64,000 nt of DNA from Candidatus Accumulibacter affinis (GTDB lineage: Bacteria; Pseudomonadota; Gammaproteobacteria; Burkholderiales; Rhodocyclaceae): assembly GCA_016713625.1 (NCBI GenBank), contig JADJOT010000004.1, forward strand, positions 80,016 to 144,015, given 5' to 3'. Positions 36,549-45,984 of the stretch are shown in pieces; position 1 is the first letter of the stretch; each line of letters begins with the position of its first letter. Position numbers and translations under genes: made by a program. Below the pieces are notes generated by a model. It was given only the letters and a program-made list of their open reading frames with translations. It searched no databases and was not told the origin of the DNA.

Positions 36549-37153
36549 GCCTCGGCCGGCCAGCGTTGGCGCAGTTCTTCGCGGTGGCGGTGGAACCACA
36601 GCAGGGCGATCAGCGGCCAGGCGGAGTCGGTCTGCCCCTGCTCGGCCAGGGCAATCGCCTGTTCGGCGGGCAGGCAGACGACGCGAATATCCTCTCCTTC
36701 GTCGACCAGACCGTGGATGCCGCCGGCAGCGGTGCTGTCGATGCGACCTACGTAGAGATGGGTGCGCTGCGAGGTTTTGGCCGGACTGGTGTAGAAGCTG
36801 CTGATCGGCAGCAGGTCGATCACCACGCAGCCGGCCTCCTCCATCGCCTCGCGCCGTGCTACCCCGTCGGCGGTCTCGCCGGGCTCGATCAGGCCGGCGA
36901 CGACCTCCAGCAGCCAGGGGCCGCGCGGATCGTTGCGGGCACCGATGCGGAACTGCTCGATCATCACCACTTCGTCGCGTTGCGGGTCATAGAGCAGCAC
37001 CGCTGCTACGTCGCCCTTCTCGATCACCTCCCGCTCGATCGGCGGGCTCATGCCGCCGGCAAACAGGCGGTGGCGCAGCCGCAGGCGCTCGAGTCGGTAG
37101 AAGCCCTGATAGCAGACTTCCTGTTCGAGAATATCGAGATCTTCCGGGCGCAT
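36545..37153 (-). CDS. nudF: ADP-ribose pyrophosphatase (NUDIX)
   Basis: 202 residues from MRPEDLDILEQEVCY, preceded by GGAGG. The Nudix box is GLIEPGETADGVARREAMEEAG (about residues 97-118) with the REAMEEAG catalytic core complete, and ENN-type N-terminal strands are present. It hydrolyses ADP-ribose to AMP and ribose-5-phosphate. It is divergent from the YihY-type gene at 37306 and convergent with zorD, sharing two bases of the stop codons. Confidence 0.93.
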   Translation of the reverse strand: MRPEDLDILEQEVCYQGFYRLERLRLRHRLFAGGMSPPIEREVIEKGDVAAVLLYDPQRDEVVMIEQFRIGARNDPRGPWLLEVVAGLIEPGETADGVARREAMEEAGCVVIDLLPISSFYTSPAKTSQRTHLYVGRIDSTAAGGIHGLVDEGEDIRVVCLPAEQAIALAEQGQTDSAWPLIALLWFHRHREELRQRWPAEA

Positions 37154-37305
37154 GGCGACCTCCTTCAATGGCAGCGTCGAGTGTAGCCCAGACCTGGCGG
37201 GCTGGCCGCCGAATCGGCTGCCCGGGGGCGAAATAGTGAGGCATACTCGTGGTCGTGCCTCTGGCCTTGCCGCCGCCAACTGTCCACCCAACATCCCAGT
37301 TCAGC

Positions 37306-38169
37306 ATGCCGATCCTCAGCCAGTCCACCCAGCAGGTCATCAAACATCCGGCAGCCTTTGCCTTGAAGACCCTCAGCAGCTTCAGCAGGAATCAGGGCCT
37401 GCTGCTGGCTGCGGCCATTGCCTATTACGCGCTGTTATCGGTAGTGCCACTGCTGATCCTTTCGGTGATCGCGCTTTCCCAACTGGTCAGCGAGGCGGAA
37501 CTGCTGGCGACCATCGGGCGCTACCTGGAATGGCTGGTGCCAAGTCAATCGAAGGCATTTCTCAAGGAGGTTTCGGTTTTCCTCGAAAACCGTGCCACCA
37601 TTGGTGCGGTCCTGCTGGCAACCATGTTGTTCTTCAGTTCGCTGGCCTTTTCGGTACTCGAGAAGGCGATGGCCGTCATCTTTGCCCACCGCGCCGCACT
37701 TGAGCAGCGCCACTTCCTGACTTCTGCCCTGCTCCCCTACTGTTTCGTGCTGTTCCTCGGCGTTGCCTTGCTTGGCGTGACCATCGCTTCGATCGCCCTC
37801 GACGCGATTTCCAGGGAGAGCCTGCACTTTTTCGGTCGCGAGTGGTCTCTCGGCGGCATGGCAGCCGAGCTGCTCTATCTGGTGGGTCTGTCCGCCGAGG
37901 TCTTCATCCTGACCGCGATTTATCTCGTCATGCCGGTCGGCCACCTGCCCCTGCGGCACGCCCTGTTCGGCGGGGTCACCGCAGCAGCGATCTGGGAAAT
38001 GATCCGCCACATCCTGGTCTGGTTCTTCACAACGCTGTCGAAGGCCAGCCTCGTCTACGGCCCGCTGGCGACGGCGGTGGTGGCGATGTTCAGCATGGAA
38101 ATCGCGGCGACGGTGGTACTCCTGGGGGCGCAGGTAATCTCCGAGTATGAACGACTGGATCAGAAGTAG
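37306..38169 (+). CDS. YihY/virulence factor BrkB family membrane protein
   Basis: 287 residues, with start chosen at MPILSQSTQQVIKHPA; a GTG at 37249 would add a proline-rich head lacking family similarity. Six hydrophobic spans are visible, starting with GLLLAAAIAYYALLSVVPLLI, the hallmark of the YihY/BrkB family, and including FGGVTAAAIWEMIRHILVWFF. The family is an inner-membrane protein of uncertain transport function; the RNase BN name once given to it is not supported. The promoter is likely in the 150-bp gap shared with nudF. Confidence 0.88.
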   Translation: MPILSQSTQQVIKHPAAFALKTLSSFSRNQGLLLAAAIAYYALLSVVPLLILSVIALSQLVSEAELLATIGRYLEWLVPSQSKAFLKEVSVFLENRATIGAVLLATMLFFSSLAFSVLEKAMAVIFAHRAALEQRHFLTSALLPYCFVLFLGVALLGVTIASIALDAISRESLHFFGREWSLGGMAAELLYLVGLSAEVFILTAIYLVMPVGHLPLRHALFGGVTAAAIWEMIRHILVWFFTTLSKASLVYGPLATAVVAMFSMEIAATVVLLGAQVISEYERLDQK

Positions 38170-38285
38170 GGCTTGCGATCGGTGCAGCGGTTGCGGGCCG
38201 CGCTGGATTCCCGCATGCTCTGATCTGTTCCATAGCAAGCGCACGGCGAAAGCCGGGCCTCATCAACGCACCTCAGGAGAAAAAA

Positions 38286-39065
38286 GTGTCCCTGATCATC
38301 ACAGAAACCCAGGACGCGATCGGCACGATCGTGATGAACCATACGGCAAAACGCAATGCCTTGAGCGAAGCGCTGATCAACGAGGTCACCGTCGTGCTGG
38401 ACGCCTTTCACGAGCAGGGCATTCGCGCCGTCGTGCTGCGTGCGCCGGCGGGCACCAAGGTCTGGTCTGCCGGCCACGATGTCAGCGAACTGCCGGACAA
38501 GGGCCGCGATCCGCTCGGCTGGGCGGACCCCTTGCGCGTGCTGATCCGGGCGATCCAGGAATTCCCGGCGCCCGTGCTCGCGCTGATCGAGGGCGGCGTC
38601 TGGGGCGGCGGCTGCGAAGTGGCCATGGCCTGCGACATCCTGGTCGCGACGCCCGAAGCGACCTTCGCCATCACCCCGGCCAAACTCGGCGTCCCCTACA
38701 ATCTCGGTGGCCTGCTGACCTTGATGAACATGATCCCGCTGCCGATTGCCAAGGAGATGCTGTTCACCGCGCAACCGATCCCCACGTCGCAGGCGCTGAA
38801 CCTGGGCGTCATCAACTACATCAAGCCGGCCGATGCCATCGATGCCTTCGTTTATGGCCTCGCCGCCCATATCGTCGCCAATTCGCCGCTGAGCATTTCG
38901 GTGATGAAGGAGCAACTGCGGCTGCTGTCCAGCGCGCGCTCGATCACCCCCGAGCTGTTCGAACGTATGCAGGGACTGCGGCGGGTGGTGTACGACAGCC
39001 AGGACTATGAGGAAGGCCTGACCTCCTTCCGGGAAAAACGCAAGCCGCGGTTTCAGGGCAACTAG
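38286..39065 (+). CDS. scpB: methylmalonyl-CoA decarboxylase-like crotonase
   Basis: 259 residues from a GTG preceded by CAGGAGAAAAA. A crotonase fold is indicated by MNHTAKRNALSEALINEV and the oxyanion-hole segment GGVWGGGCEVAMACDIL. The stretch KVWSAGHDVSELPDKGRDPL is characteristic of methylmalonyl-CoA decarboxylase, which yields propionyl-CoA. That fits the propionyl/methylmalonyl-CoA metabolism of polyphosphate-accumulating Rhodocyclales. A generic enoyl-CoA hydratase is the alternative; no mutase gene is nearby. Confidence 0.8.
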   Translation: MSLIITETQDAIGTIVMNHTAKRNALSEALINEVTVVLDAFHEQGIRAVVLRAPAGTKVWSAGHDVSELPDKGRDPLGWADPLRVLIRAIQEFPAPVLALIEGGVWGGGCEVAMACDILVATPEATFAITPAKLGVPYNLGGLLTLMNMIPLPIAKEMLFTAQPIPTSQALNLGVINYIKPADAIDAFVYGLAAHIVANSPLSISVMKEQLRLLSSARSITPELFERMQGLRRVVYDSQDYEEGLTSFREKRKPRFQGN

Positions 39066-39416
39066 CAGTCGTTCGGAGCACCGGCCCTGAGCGAACCGGT
39101 GTCGGCTGATTGGCGCTGTCGCGCGCGTCTGCGGCGAGAGTTTCCCGGGAAGACGATGCACGTTTCTGTAGCGGTCGCGTCCCGGGGTTCGCCCTCAGGA
39201 CCGGCGTCAGCGATCGTCCGGCCCCTTGAAACCCGGCCGCGGGAAGATGTGCCGTGTGACGCAGTTGCCAGAATGACAGCGGATCGGAGGACTCTGCAAG
39301 GAATGGTTCCTGCGCGATGTTTTTCTGAAATGCAGCGGATTTCCAACGCCTTGACGCAAAATTAGGCGTCCAACGGGATGGCTGCAGGTGTTTGAACTCA
39401 CGTCAGCGAGGTGTAG
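39066..39416. other. 350-bp intergenic gap
   Basis: No supportable gene. A small inverted repeat CACCGG/CCGGTG (39079-39101) lacks a T-run. The right part (39310-39416) is less GC-rich and probably holds the promoter of the PfpI-type gene. Confidence 0.4.
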
Positions 39417-40067
39417 ATGGAAAGGAAGCGTGTTGGCATCGTTCTTTTTGAGGACATCGAAGTCCTCGACTTTTGTGGACCCTTCGAGGTGTTCTCGGCG
39501 ACCCGGGTGAACGAAGAGAAACGGCGCGAAGAACCTTCGCCGTTTGAGGTGCTGCTGGTTGCCGAGAATCCGGGCTCAGTCACGACAACAGGCGGCATGA
39601 AAGTCCTGCCGCATTACACGTTCGAGAATTGCCCGAGCCTCGATATCCTTGTCTGCCCAGGCGGATGGGGCACCCGGAAGGAATTGAAGAACCCAATAAT
39701 GCTCCATTGGTTGCGTGCCCGCGCCGCGGAGGTGGAAACGCTGACGGCGGTTTGCACGGGCTCAATGTTACTGGGTTTCGCCGGGCTTCTGGACGGGCTG
39801 CACGCAACCACTCACTGGCGTTCGCTCGACTGGATGCGTGATTCCTTCCCCCTGGTAACCGTCGACTACGACAAGCACTTCGTCAAGGATGGCCGTGTGT
39901 TTACCTCCGCCGGCATCTCGGCGGGCATCGATATGTCGCTCAAGGTTGTCGCCCATTACTTCGGCGAGGACATCGCCAGGGCGACCGCCAGGCACATGGA
40001 GTATCCCTATCCGGAAAGCGATGCGCGGCGAATCCGGATCTGGAAGCAAGGCGGGGGTCAAGTCTAA
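39417..40067 (+). CDS. DJ-1/PfpI family protein
   Basis: 216 residues with the class I glutamine amidotransferase-like fold: FEDIEVLDFCGPFEVFSA at the start, LDILVCPGGWGTRKEL, and the nucleophile elbow TLTAVCTGSMLLGFAGLLDG, followed by AGISAGIDMSLKVVAHYFG. The cysteine of VCTGS and the N-terminal glutamate are conserved as in isonitrile hydratase-like and regulator-type members. The natural substrate is unknown. It is monocistronic and tail-to-tail with the pilin operon. Confidence 0.87.
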   Translation: MERKRVGIVLFEDIEVLDFCGPFEVFSATRVNEEKRREEPSPFEVLLVAENPGSVTTTGGMKVLPHYTFENCPSLDILVCPGGWGTRKELKNPIMLHWLRARAAEVETLTAVCTGSMLLGFAGLLDGLHATTHWRSLDWMRDSFPLVTVDYDKHFVKDGRVFTSAGISAGIDMSLKVVAHYFGEDIARATARHMEYPYPESDARRIRIWKQGGGQV

Positions 40068-40122
40068 CGTTCCAACAGAGAAACGTTGGCTCAAAAGAGC
40101 CGCAGCCGTCGTATTTCGACCT

Positions 40123-40782
40123 CTACTGCTGAGGGACTGTCGGAAACAAGGTGGGCGCAGGCGCCTGTGCCGGAACAGGCGCAGGATTCTGCGGCGGGAA
40201 CAGCCCTGGGATTTGTGGGAATGTGATGTTTGGTATTGGCCTAGTGGCGTTGGCGCCCGGGCTCTGTCCTGCGAAGGCGGCGCTCTTGCCCGGCGTGACC
40301 GGCTGGACCACGAAAACCCACTCGGAATAGCGCTCCTTGCCCTCAAACAACTGGTTCTCCACTTCGAACTCGGCAATCTTGATTGCGCGTGCGTCGGAGA
40401 GGCTGTGGATTCCCATGATGCCGCCGCCGGGCGCCGGGACAAGCCCCCACTCGGCCTTGCCGGTGATTGGGTCGGGGTAGAGCTGTCGCAAGTGTCGGCG
40501 GACGCCGGGATAGCGCGGATCCTTGAGCAGCTCGGCGAGTGAGGCGGGGTAGCTGCGGCGGCCCGCCGGACTGCTGTTCAGGTAGCTGGCGATTGCCTGG
40601 CGATAGGCGGCGCCAACCTCCAGCAGTCGCTGCTCGGCCTCACGCCGCTGGGCGATGCTGCCCAGCGTCAGCGTCGTGCTCGTCGCCAGGAGGAGGATAG
40701 CGATCAGGATCAACAGCCCGAGGTACGTGAATCCGGCCTCAAGGCCACGGCTGTGCGCTCCGGAGGTGGGATCGTGCGGCAT
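40123..40782 (-). CDS. type II pseudopilin-like protein, proline-rich C-terminus
   Basis: 219 residues from MPHDPTSGAHSRGLEAGF, where a prepilin-type cleavage site (GF) precedes a hydrophobic helix (TYLGLLILIAILLLATSTTL). The glutamate at +5 is missing and replaced by leucine (GFTYLGLL), a trait of some minor pseudopilins. The tail from residue 175 is Pro/Ala-rich. It is the last gene of the minus-strand pilin/secretion operon and is almost continuous with the preceding pseudopilin (2-bp gap). I infer a minor or tip pseudopilin. Confidence 0.75.
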   Translation of the reverse strand: MPHDPTSGAHSRGLEAGFTYLGLLILIAILLLATSTTLTLGSIAQRREAEQRLLEVGAAYRQAIASYLNSSPAGRRSYPASLAELLKDPRYPGVRRHLRQLYPDPITGKAEWGLVPAPGGGIMGIHSLSDARAIKIAEFEVENQLFEGKERYSEWVFVVQPVTPGKSAAFAGQSPGANATRPIPNITFPQIPGLFPPQNPAPVPAQAPAPTLFPTVPQQ

Positions 40783-40784
40783 CG

Positions 40785-41225
40785 CTACAGTTCGGCAAAG
40801 GGCTTGCCATCCCTGGTGGTACCAGGCGCGCCGCTCTTGATGTCGTATACGTTCCCCTTGGCATCTGGCGTCTCGGGTGCAATGATCGTCCACGTATTGG
40901 CACTGCCGGTGACCGGGTCATACGGCAATGCGCGCAGGTACCTTTCACTGACCAGTTCTTCTAGACTTTCGGGATAGCGTCCCTTGTCGCCGTAAAATTT
41001 GTCGATCGTTTCGCGGACGATATGCAGATTTTCACTGAGCACCGCTTCCTTCGAGGTGTCGATGCTGTGGAAGTACCGGGGGACGGCAAGCGTGAGCAGT
41101 AGGGCGATGATCGACAGCACGACGAGCAGTTCGATCAGGGTGAAGCCCCGCCCGATCAGGTAGCCACTGCGGTGACGAAGGGCTGCCGGACAGCCGCGTC
41201 TCTGCCGCTCGCCGTTGGTCACCAT
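40785..41225 (-). CDS. type II secretion/type IV pilin-like pseudopilin
   Basis: 146 residues. The prepilin signal is GRGFTLIELLVVLSIIALLL with glycine before the cut and glutamate at +5. Behind it is a GspG-like globular region (KFYGDKGRYPESLEELV; LPYDPVTGSANTWTII). The leader of about 27 residues is long. It overlaps the next upstream gene (41219) by 7 bp. Confidence 0.85.
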   Translation of the reverse strand: MVTNGERQRRGCPAALRHRSGYLIGRGFTLIELLVVLSIIALLLTLAVPRYFHSIDTSKEAVLSENLHIVRETIDKFYGDKGRYPESLEELVSERYLRALPYDPVTGSANTWTIIAPETPDAKGNVYDIKSGAPGTTRDGKPFAEL

Positions 41226-41734
41226 TGGCGATAGGGCACGCCGTTGAGACCGACGCCGATGGACTTCGAATGGACGTCGTACACGTCCTCGCCCTCCTGT
41301 GGGTTCTCAGGTTCGCTGGCGTAGGCTCGTTTGGCCCAGGTGTCCGCTGCCGGTGCCCCGGCATCGGGATACATCGGGTCGCGTGGAATCCGGCGGAGGA
41401 AATAGATCTTGCGGTGCTTGGGGTCGCGCACATCCTCCTCGCCGTCGACGAGGATGGCGAGGTTCTTCGGATAGCCGGTCTCGCCGACCGATTTCCGGAT
41501 TCGCCCCTCGTCATGGGCCTTCTTGTAGAGGTCGATCGCGTTGCGCAGATCGCGCAGGGCGAGCCGGAGATCCTGCTCCCTGCTGCGCTGCATCGACGTT
41601 TGCGCAACCGGCACGATGACACTGGCCAGAACAGCCACGACGGCGAGGGTGATCATCAGCTCGATCAGGGAAAAGCCGCGTATCCGGGATGTGCGTGGCT
41701 GACGGCAGGGGGTCATCGCCAGGCGCGGAGACAT
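41219..41734 (-). CDS. type II secretion/type IV pilin-like pseudopilin
   Basis: 171 residues with prepilin site RIRGFSLIELMITLAVVAVL and a GspG-like body (LRDLRNAIDLYKKAHDEG; LRRIPRDPMYPD). It follows the secretin gene by about 20 bp and overlaps the next pseudopilin. Three successive pseudopilins here together with the GspG at 49733 supply a full pseudopilus set. Confidence 0.85.
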   Translation of the reverse strand: MSPRLAMTPCRQPRTSRIRGFSLIELMITLAVVAVLASVIVPVAQTSMQRSREQDLRLALRDLRNAIDLYKKAHDEGRIRKSVGETGYPKNLAILVDGEEDVRDPKHRKIYFLRRIPRDPMYPDAGAPAADTWAKRAYASEPENPQEGEDVYDVHSKSIGVGLNGVPYRQW

Positions 41735-41754
41735 GAGGTCTGATGCGTCATCGA

Positions 41755-44199
41755 TCAGGGGTTAATGGTCAGGGCGTGTGCTGCCGGCACGATGGCATTG
41801 ATCGTCGATCCACCCGAACCGATCGGGGCGATGGTGATCAATTCGACTCGCGAGGTGCCGGCCGCCAAGGCACGGAAGGTAAGTGTGGCCAGGGTATCCG
41901 GACTCGTGGCGCCGCCAGCGCCGGATCGCGTCGCGGTCAGCAACACCTGCCCGCCGGGGTCAACCCGATAGCTGAAGGTGGTCGCCGCGCCACCCTGTCT
42001 GAGGAAGGCGCCTTCGCGGACATCGGCCACCTGCAGCAGGCGAGGATCGAAGCCGATGGCCAATGGCACGCTGACCACCGGTCGATCGGCCTGCATCACC
42101 AGTTGCAGCGCGATCGTGTCGCCAGCCTTGAGTTGTGTCGGACCTTGCCAGAGCAGTTGCACTGCTCCCACCGATTGAACGCCGGCCTGACCAACTCCGG
42201 ACAGCGCCGCTTCCGGCTGCGGCACGTAGCCCTCCTGCGATGGCAGCAGAGGATTCGCCTGCGGGTTGACTGCCGTTCCCGGCTGCAGCGAACCAGGCGT
42301 CGAAGAGGAAATCGGACTGTTCTGCATGCCGGGTGCCGCCACCCCGGGGCCGGACGAGATCGCCGGCGTCGACGGCAGGGCTGCCGGGCGTGCGCCGGGC
42401 GCCTGAGCACCGAGCGCCTGGCTACCGGCGTTGCTCTCGGGACGGCCCCGGAAACTGGTTTCCGTACCGCCGTCGAACTCCGCCAGATAGAGTTCTGCGC
42501 GCTGGATATTGCGAAGAATGCGCGGCGTGATCGACAAGACGATCTCGGTTTTGATCCCCTCGCCGGAGTGACTTCCGAACAGCCGGCCGAGAATCGGGAT
42601 GTCGCCGAGGTAGGGCAGCTTGCTCGAATTTCGCCGATCCTCGTCGCTGATCAGCCCGGCCAGCAACTGGTTTTCGCCGTCCTTCAGGCGCAGCACGCTG
42701 GACGCCGTGCGCGTACCGATCTGATAAGCGACGGTGCCGGTCTTGGTGGTGACCTTGTCCACGATGTTGCTGACCTCGAGCACCACCTTGAGCGCCACTT
42801 CGTTGTCAAGATAGATCGTCGGCTCGAAATCGAGCTTCAAACCTACGTCGATGTAGGTGATCGATTCGGAAGAAAAGCCGGTTGCGGTGATGGTCGAAGT
42901 GATGTTCGGTACGCGGTCACCAATCAGGATCTTGGCCTTCTCGCGGTTGCGCGCGCGGATGCGCGGGTTGGCCAGCAGATTCACGTCGCTGTCGGTCTGA
43001 TTGGCACGGATGATCACCGGACCGACGGTCACCCCGGTTGTCTCCGAGGTGATGTTGCTCAGCTGCTTCAGGGTCAGACCATCAACCGGCAGCGCCCGCA
43101 GGGCGATGTTGTCCGGCCAGTTGATCCCCAGCGCCTGCAACCGCGTCCGCTTGACCTCGAGGATTTCCACTTCCAGCATCACCTCGGGTTCGGGGATATC
43201 CTGAAGCGCCACCAGTTTGTCGGCCATCCGGACCGCTTCCAGACTATCGCGAATCATGAGCATGTTCAGCTTCTCGTCGACCACGATGTCTCTGGTCTTG
43301 AGGATCGTCTTGAGGGTAGTGCCGACGGTCTTGGCATCCGAATTCGCCAGATAGTAGGTCTTGACCACCAGCGCCTGGTATTCCTTCTGTTTGGCCGGGG
43401 TATTCGGATAGATCAGGATCGTGTTTCCGTCGAGGACCCGCTGTTCGAGCTGGTTGGTGAGCAGCAGGACGTTGATCGCGGCCTCGATGGTGCTGTTGCG
43501 CAGAAAGATGGTCGTCTTTTGATCGGCGCGGAGATCCTTGTCGAAGACGAAATTGAGCCCAGAGGTTCTAGAGATCACTTCAAAAACCGTCTTCAGCGGC
43601 GTGTCCCTGAATTCGATGGTAATCGGCTTCCTGAACGCTGCGGCCAACACCGACTCCTTGCCGGTCTTAACGGTGTTCTCGTCAATGACTCTTTGCAGCG
43701 CCAGCGCGCGCTCGTGCTTGGCGTTCGCCGCCAGGATGGTGCGCAACCTTCCCTTCGCCCCCTCAGCGTCCTGCTTCGCCCAGGCAATCTCCGCTTCCTT
43801 GTACAGCGTTTCGTGCCGCCTCGCGGTGTCAATCAGCCGCAGGCCGGACAGCGCCCGTTCATTGCCTGGTTGCCGCGCCAGCGCACGACGGTACGCGGCT
43901 TCAGCCTCGTCGTAGCGCAGTTCAACCAGCGCGCGCTCGGCCCTGGCAAGGTGGACATTGACTTCGCGTTCCTGCGCCCGTGCATAGCCGATACGATATT
44001 CAGCGGAGGTCGGATCGAGCGCCATCGCTTCCTGAATCTTCGCCAACCCGGCGTCGACCTGGTCTGCGGCCAGCAGAGTCTGCCCCTCTCGGTAGGCGGT
44101 CTGGGCGGCACACCCCGCCAGCAACAGCGCTGCTGCCGCGCTCAGGCAACAGCGCCGCCAGCCTGCAGGCCCGGTCTGACCGGAGTTGACCTTGTTCAC
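41755..44199 (-). CDS. secretin lipoprotein with TPR-like region and C-terminal cohesin-like domain
   Basis: 814 residues from a GTG at 44199, supported by GGAGG ten bases upstream and by one-base overlap with the preceding stop (TAGTG). A lipobox LLLAGCAAQ (about residue 27) is followed by TPR-like helices to residue 190, an STN/N0 region, N1-type domains and the secretin barrel (GLISDEDRRNSSKLPYLGDIPILGRLF). After a Pro/Ser/Gly linker comes a beta-rich region of about 130 residues (LLWQGPTQLKAGDTIALQLV; LATLTFRALAAGTSRVEL) that looks like a cohesin fold. It forms the outer-membrane channel of the pilin/secretion machine; the tail may bind a partner or cell-surface ligand. Confidence 0.9.
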   Translation of the reverse strand: MNKVNSGQTGPAGWRRCCLSAAAALLLAGCAAQTAYREGQTLLAADQVDAGLAKIQEAMALDPTSAEYRIGYARAQEREVNVHLARAERALVELRYDEAEAAYRRALARQPGNERALSGLRLIDTARRHETLYKEAEIAWAKQDAEGAKGRLRTILAANAKHERALALQRVIDENTVKTGKESVLAAAFRKPITIEFRDTPLKTVFEVISRTSGLNFVFDKDLRADQKTTIFLRNSTIEAAINVLLLTNQLEQRVLDGNTILIYPNTPAKQKEYQALVVKTYYLANSDAKTVGTTLKTILKTRDIVVDEKLNMLMIRDSLEAVRMADKLVALQDIPEPEVMLEVEILEVKRTRLQALGINWPDNIALRALPVDGLTLKQLSNITSETTGVTVGPVIIRANQTDSDVNLLANPRIRARNREKAKILIGDRVPNITSTITATGFSSESITYIDVGLKLDFEPTIYLDNEVALKVVLEVSNIVDKVTTKTGTVAYQIGTRTASSVLRLKDGENQLLAGLISDEDRRNSSKLPYLGDIPILGRLFGSHSGEGIKTEIVLSITPRILRNIQRAELYLAEFDGGTETSFRGRPESNAGSQALGAQAPGARPAALPSTPAISSGPGVAAPGMQNSPISSSTPGSLQPGTAVNPQANPLLPSQEGYVPQPEAALSGVGQAGVQSVGAVQLLWQGPTQLKAGDTIALQLVMQADRPVVSVPLAIGFDPRLLQVADVREGAFLRQGGAATTFSYRVDPGGQVLLTATRSGAGGATSPDTLATLTFRALAAGTSRVELITIAPIGSGGSTINAIVPAAHALTINP

Positions 44200-44774
44200 T
44201 ATTGCGATCCTCCGATGGAGATGGTCTGCGACTGTTTCAGTGGCACATACAGCAGCGTCAACGTTGGCGGGTTGATACTCCTGACTTGGTAGATGCCGTT
44301 CAGCGTCATGCCCTCGCGAACGATGAATACCTCTTCGCCGCGTCCGAGGTAGGCCTCCCATTGCCCACCTTCGAGTTTCTTGCCAAGGTATACGAAGGGC
44401 ACTGGCGGAGCCATCGGCGGCGGCGGCTTTGCCGGTGGCGGTGGCTTCGGTGGTGGCGGCGTCCAGCTCAGCGAGGCGAACAGATCACGAGCTGCCGGGT
44501 CATCGCCAGCCGCCGGAATCAGTTTGTCACGCGGAATCAGGGCCGCCACATCAAGGGTCGACACTGCCTTCCCGGCGGGAAGCCTCGACACGACAGGCCG
44601 GTTTTCGACCGGCGCTCGAGCTGTTGCGCCAGCGCCGGGACTGCCCTTGACTCTTGCCGGTGCCGGTTGGACGACATCCGCAGCAGACCTGTCGCCCGGC
44701 GTCTTGTCACCAAGAAAGGCCAAGTACGCGGCCACCACCAGCAGCGACAACAATAGCAGACGACGGCCGTTCAT
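44199..44774 (-). CDS. PilP/GspC-like inner-membrane anchor protein
   Basis: 191 residues: one N-terminal membrane helix (LLLLSLLVVAAYLAFLG), a long linker with a proline cluster (WTPPPPKPPPPAKPPPPM) and a small beta domain (FVYLGKKLEGGQWEAYLGRG; IVREGMTLNGIYQVRSI) like the HR domain of PilP/GspC, which contacts the secretin. The overlaps with its neighbours (4 bp upstream, 1 bp downstream) confirm tight coupling with the PilO-like and secretin genes. Confidence 0.8.
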   Translation of the reverse strand: MNGRRLLLLSLLVVAAYLAFLGDKTPGDRSAADVVQPAPARVKGSPGAGATARAPVENRPVVSRLPAGKAVSTLDVAALIPRDKLIPAAGDDPAARDLFASLSWTPPPPKPPPPAKPPPPMAPPVPFVYLGKKLEGGQWEAYLGRGEEVFIVREGMTLNGIYQVRSINPPTLTLLYVPLKQSQTISIGGSQ

Positions 44775-45397
44775 GGATCCACTTCACCCGCGTCGATCCG
44801 GTGGCGGTGCTCGCCCGGCCTCGCCGGGTGGTGCCAGATTGTCAGGCGAACCTTGGCTTCGACCTGGTTGAGGCTAATTTCCTCGCGTTTGAAAGCCAGT
44901 TCATTCACCGCCACATAGGCCTGCGTGCTGAGAATCTCTTCGATCCAGCGCCGGACGTCGCTGTAACGACCGTTCACCGGCACCATCATCTGCAAGGTTT
45001 CCACCTGCGCATGGGCATCGTGAGCACGCACGTACTCGGCGCGCGTGCTGATCAGGCGATGGCTCGCCGCCGAGTCGAGCACGGCCTTGATGCTCGGCAG
45101 GACCTGCTCACTTGCGGGCAGTGTCGCCCTGAAGGCGCGGTAGTGGAATGCGGACGCGGTGGCGGGAGCAGCCGCTGCGCCAGATCCTTCCTGGTTACTC
45201 GCCACGCGCACCTGCAACTCGTTCAGGGTCGCGACTTCCGCTGCCAGTTCGGCGTCCAGCCGCGGCATGACGATCACGGCGAAGCCAAGCAGCATACCAA
45301 TTACGCCGACGAGTACAAATCCCCACGGGCCTCGGCGGTGTAGCCAGAGGTCAGCGGCCAGCCGCAGGCGATCGGCGGTCCGCTTGAGCTTATTCAC
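44771..45397 (-). CDS. PilO/GspM-like assembly protein
   Basis: 208 residues with a cytoplasmic head, one membrane helix (GFVLVGVIGMLLGFAVIVMP), a coiled coil and a ferredoxin-like domain (ETLQMMVPVNGRYSDVRRWI). In type IV pilus systems PilO pairs with PilN to build the inner-membrane platform. It overlaps both flanking genes by 4 bp. Confidence 0.82.
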   Translation of the reverse strand: MNKLKRTADRLRLAADLWLHRRGPWGFVLVGVIGMLLGFAVIVMPRLDAELAAEVATLNELQVRVASNQEGSGAAAAPATASAFHYRAFRATLPASEQVLPSIKAVLDSAASHRLISTRAEYVRAHDAHAQVETLQMMVPVNGRYSDVRRWIEEILSTQAYVAVNELAFKREEISLNQVEAKVRLTIWHHPARPGEHRHRIDAGEVDP

Positions 45398-45984
45398 TCG
45401 GACTCCTGGGTCGGGTCGCCCTGTGCCGCGACGACTGCAGCCGAATCGTCGAGCTGCGCCTCGAACATGAAACGAATCGGTCGGTTGGGATCCTTCTCGT
45501 TTACCTCCTGCCTAGTCACCATCGCGCCGGCAAACGGCGCGACCGAGCCGAGCAGCTCGAGGTAATCGAGCATTTGCTGATGATTCTTTGCCTCGGCAAC
45601 GCCTTTGACCAAACGCCGCCGATGATCCGGTTCGATCTGCAGCAAGGCGATGTCTGCGCTGACCACGCGCTCGAAACCGTCCAGCAGCGCCGGCCAAGGC
45701 GTATTGAGTTGGCCGATGGCGTTGTTGATGGCGACGATCTGCTGCTCGGAGAGAAGTAGCGGCGCCGGTGGTGGCGGTGTGCGCGCGACGATCTCCTGGC
45801 GGGCCAGGGCGATTGCCTGCGTCGTTTCGTCGAGCTGCTGATCAAGTTGCTGCCACTGCCAGACGAGAACCATGCCAACGAGCGCTGTCGCCACTCCGAT
45901 ACCGATCAGGATCTGACGCTGGCGCGTGGCTGCCGGCCGGCGCCACACGGGGCACGCGACGAAATCGATGTCCAGCCGCTTCAT
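45394..45984 (-). CDS. PilN/GspL C-terminal-like assembly protein
   Basis: 196 residues beginning MKRLDIDFVACPVWRR, with one membrane helix (ILIGIGVATALVGMVLVW), a coiled coil and a small alpha/beta domain (LLDGFERVVSADIALLQIEP). The start overlaps the stop of the PilM-like gene (TAATG) and the stop overlaps the PilO-like start, so position and structure agree on PilN. Confidence 0.83.
   Translation of the reverse strand: MKRLDIDFVACPVWRRPAATRQRQILIGIGVATALVGMVLVWQWQQLDQQLDETTQAIALARQEIVARTPPPPAPLLLSEQQIVAINNAIGQLNTPWPALLDGFERVVSADIALLQIEPDHRRRLVKGVAEAKNHQQMLDYLELLGSVAPFAGAMVTRQEVNEKDPNRPIRFMFEAQLDDSAAVVAAQGDPTQESE

Noticed and set aside
36856..37236. Arginine-rich open frame opposite nudF
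   Set aside because: Shadow of the Nudix gene, whose catalytic box is complete on the minus strand.
39079..39101. CACCGG/CCGGTG hairpin after the decarboxylase-like gene as a terminator
   Set aside because: 6-bp stem with an 11-base loop and no T-run.
39099..39365. 88-codon open frame in the 39.1-39.4 kb gap
   Set aside because: No RBS, no domain features, composition typical of non-coding GC-rich DNA.
41743..44292. 849-codon plus-strand open frame opposite the secretin
   Set aside because: The minus strand carries unmistakable secretin motifs; the plus frame is low-complexity shadow.
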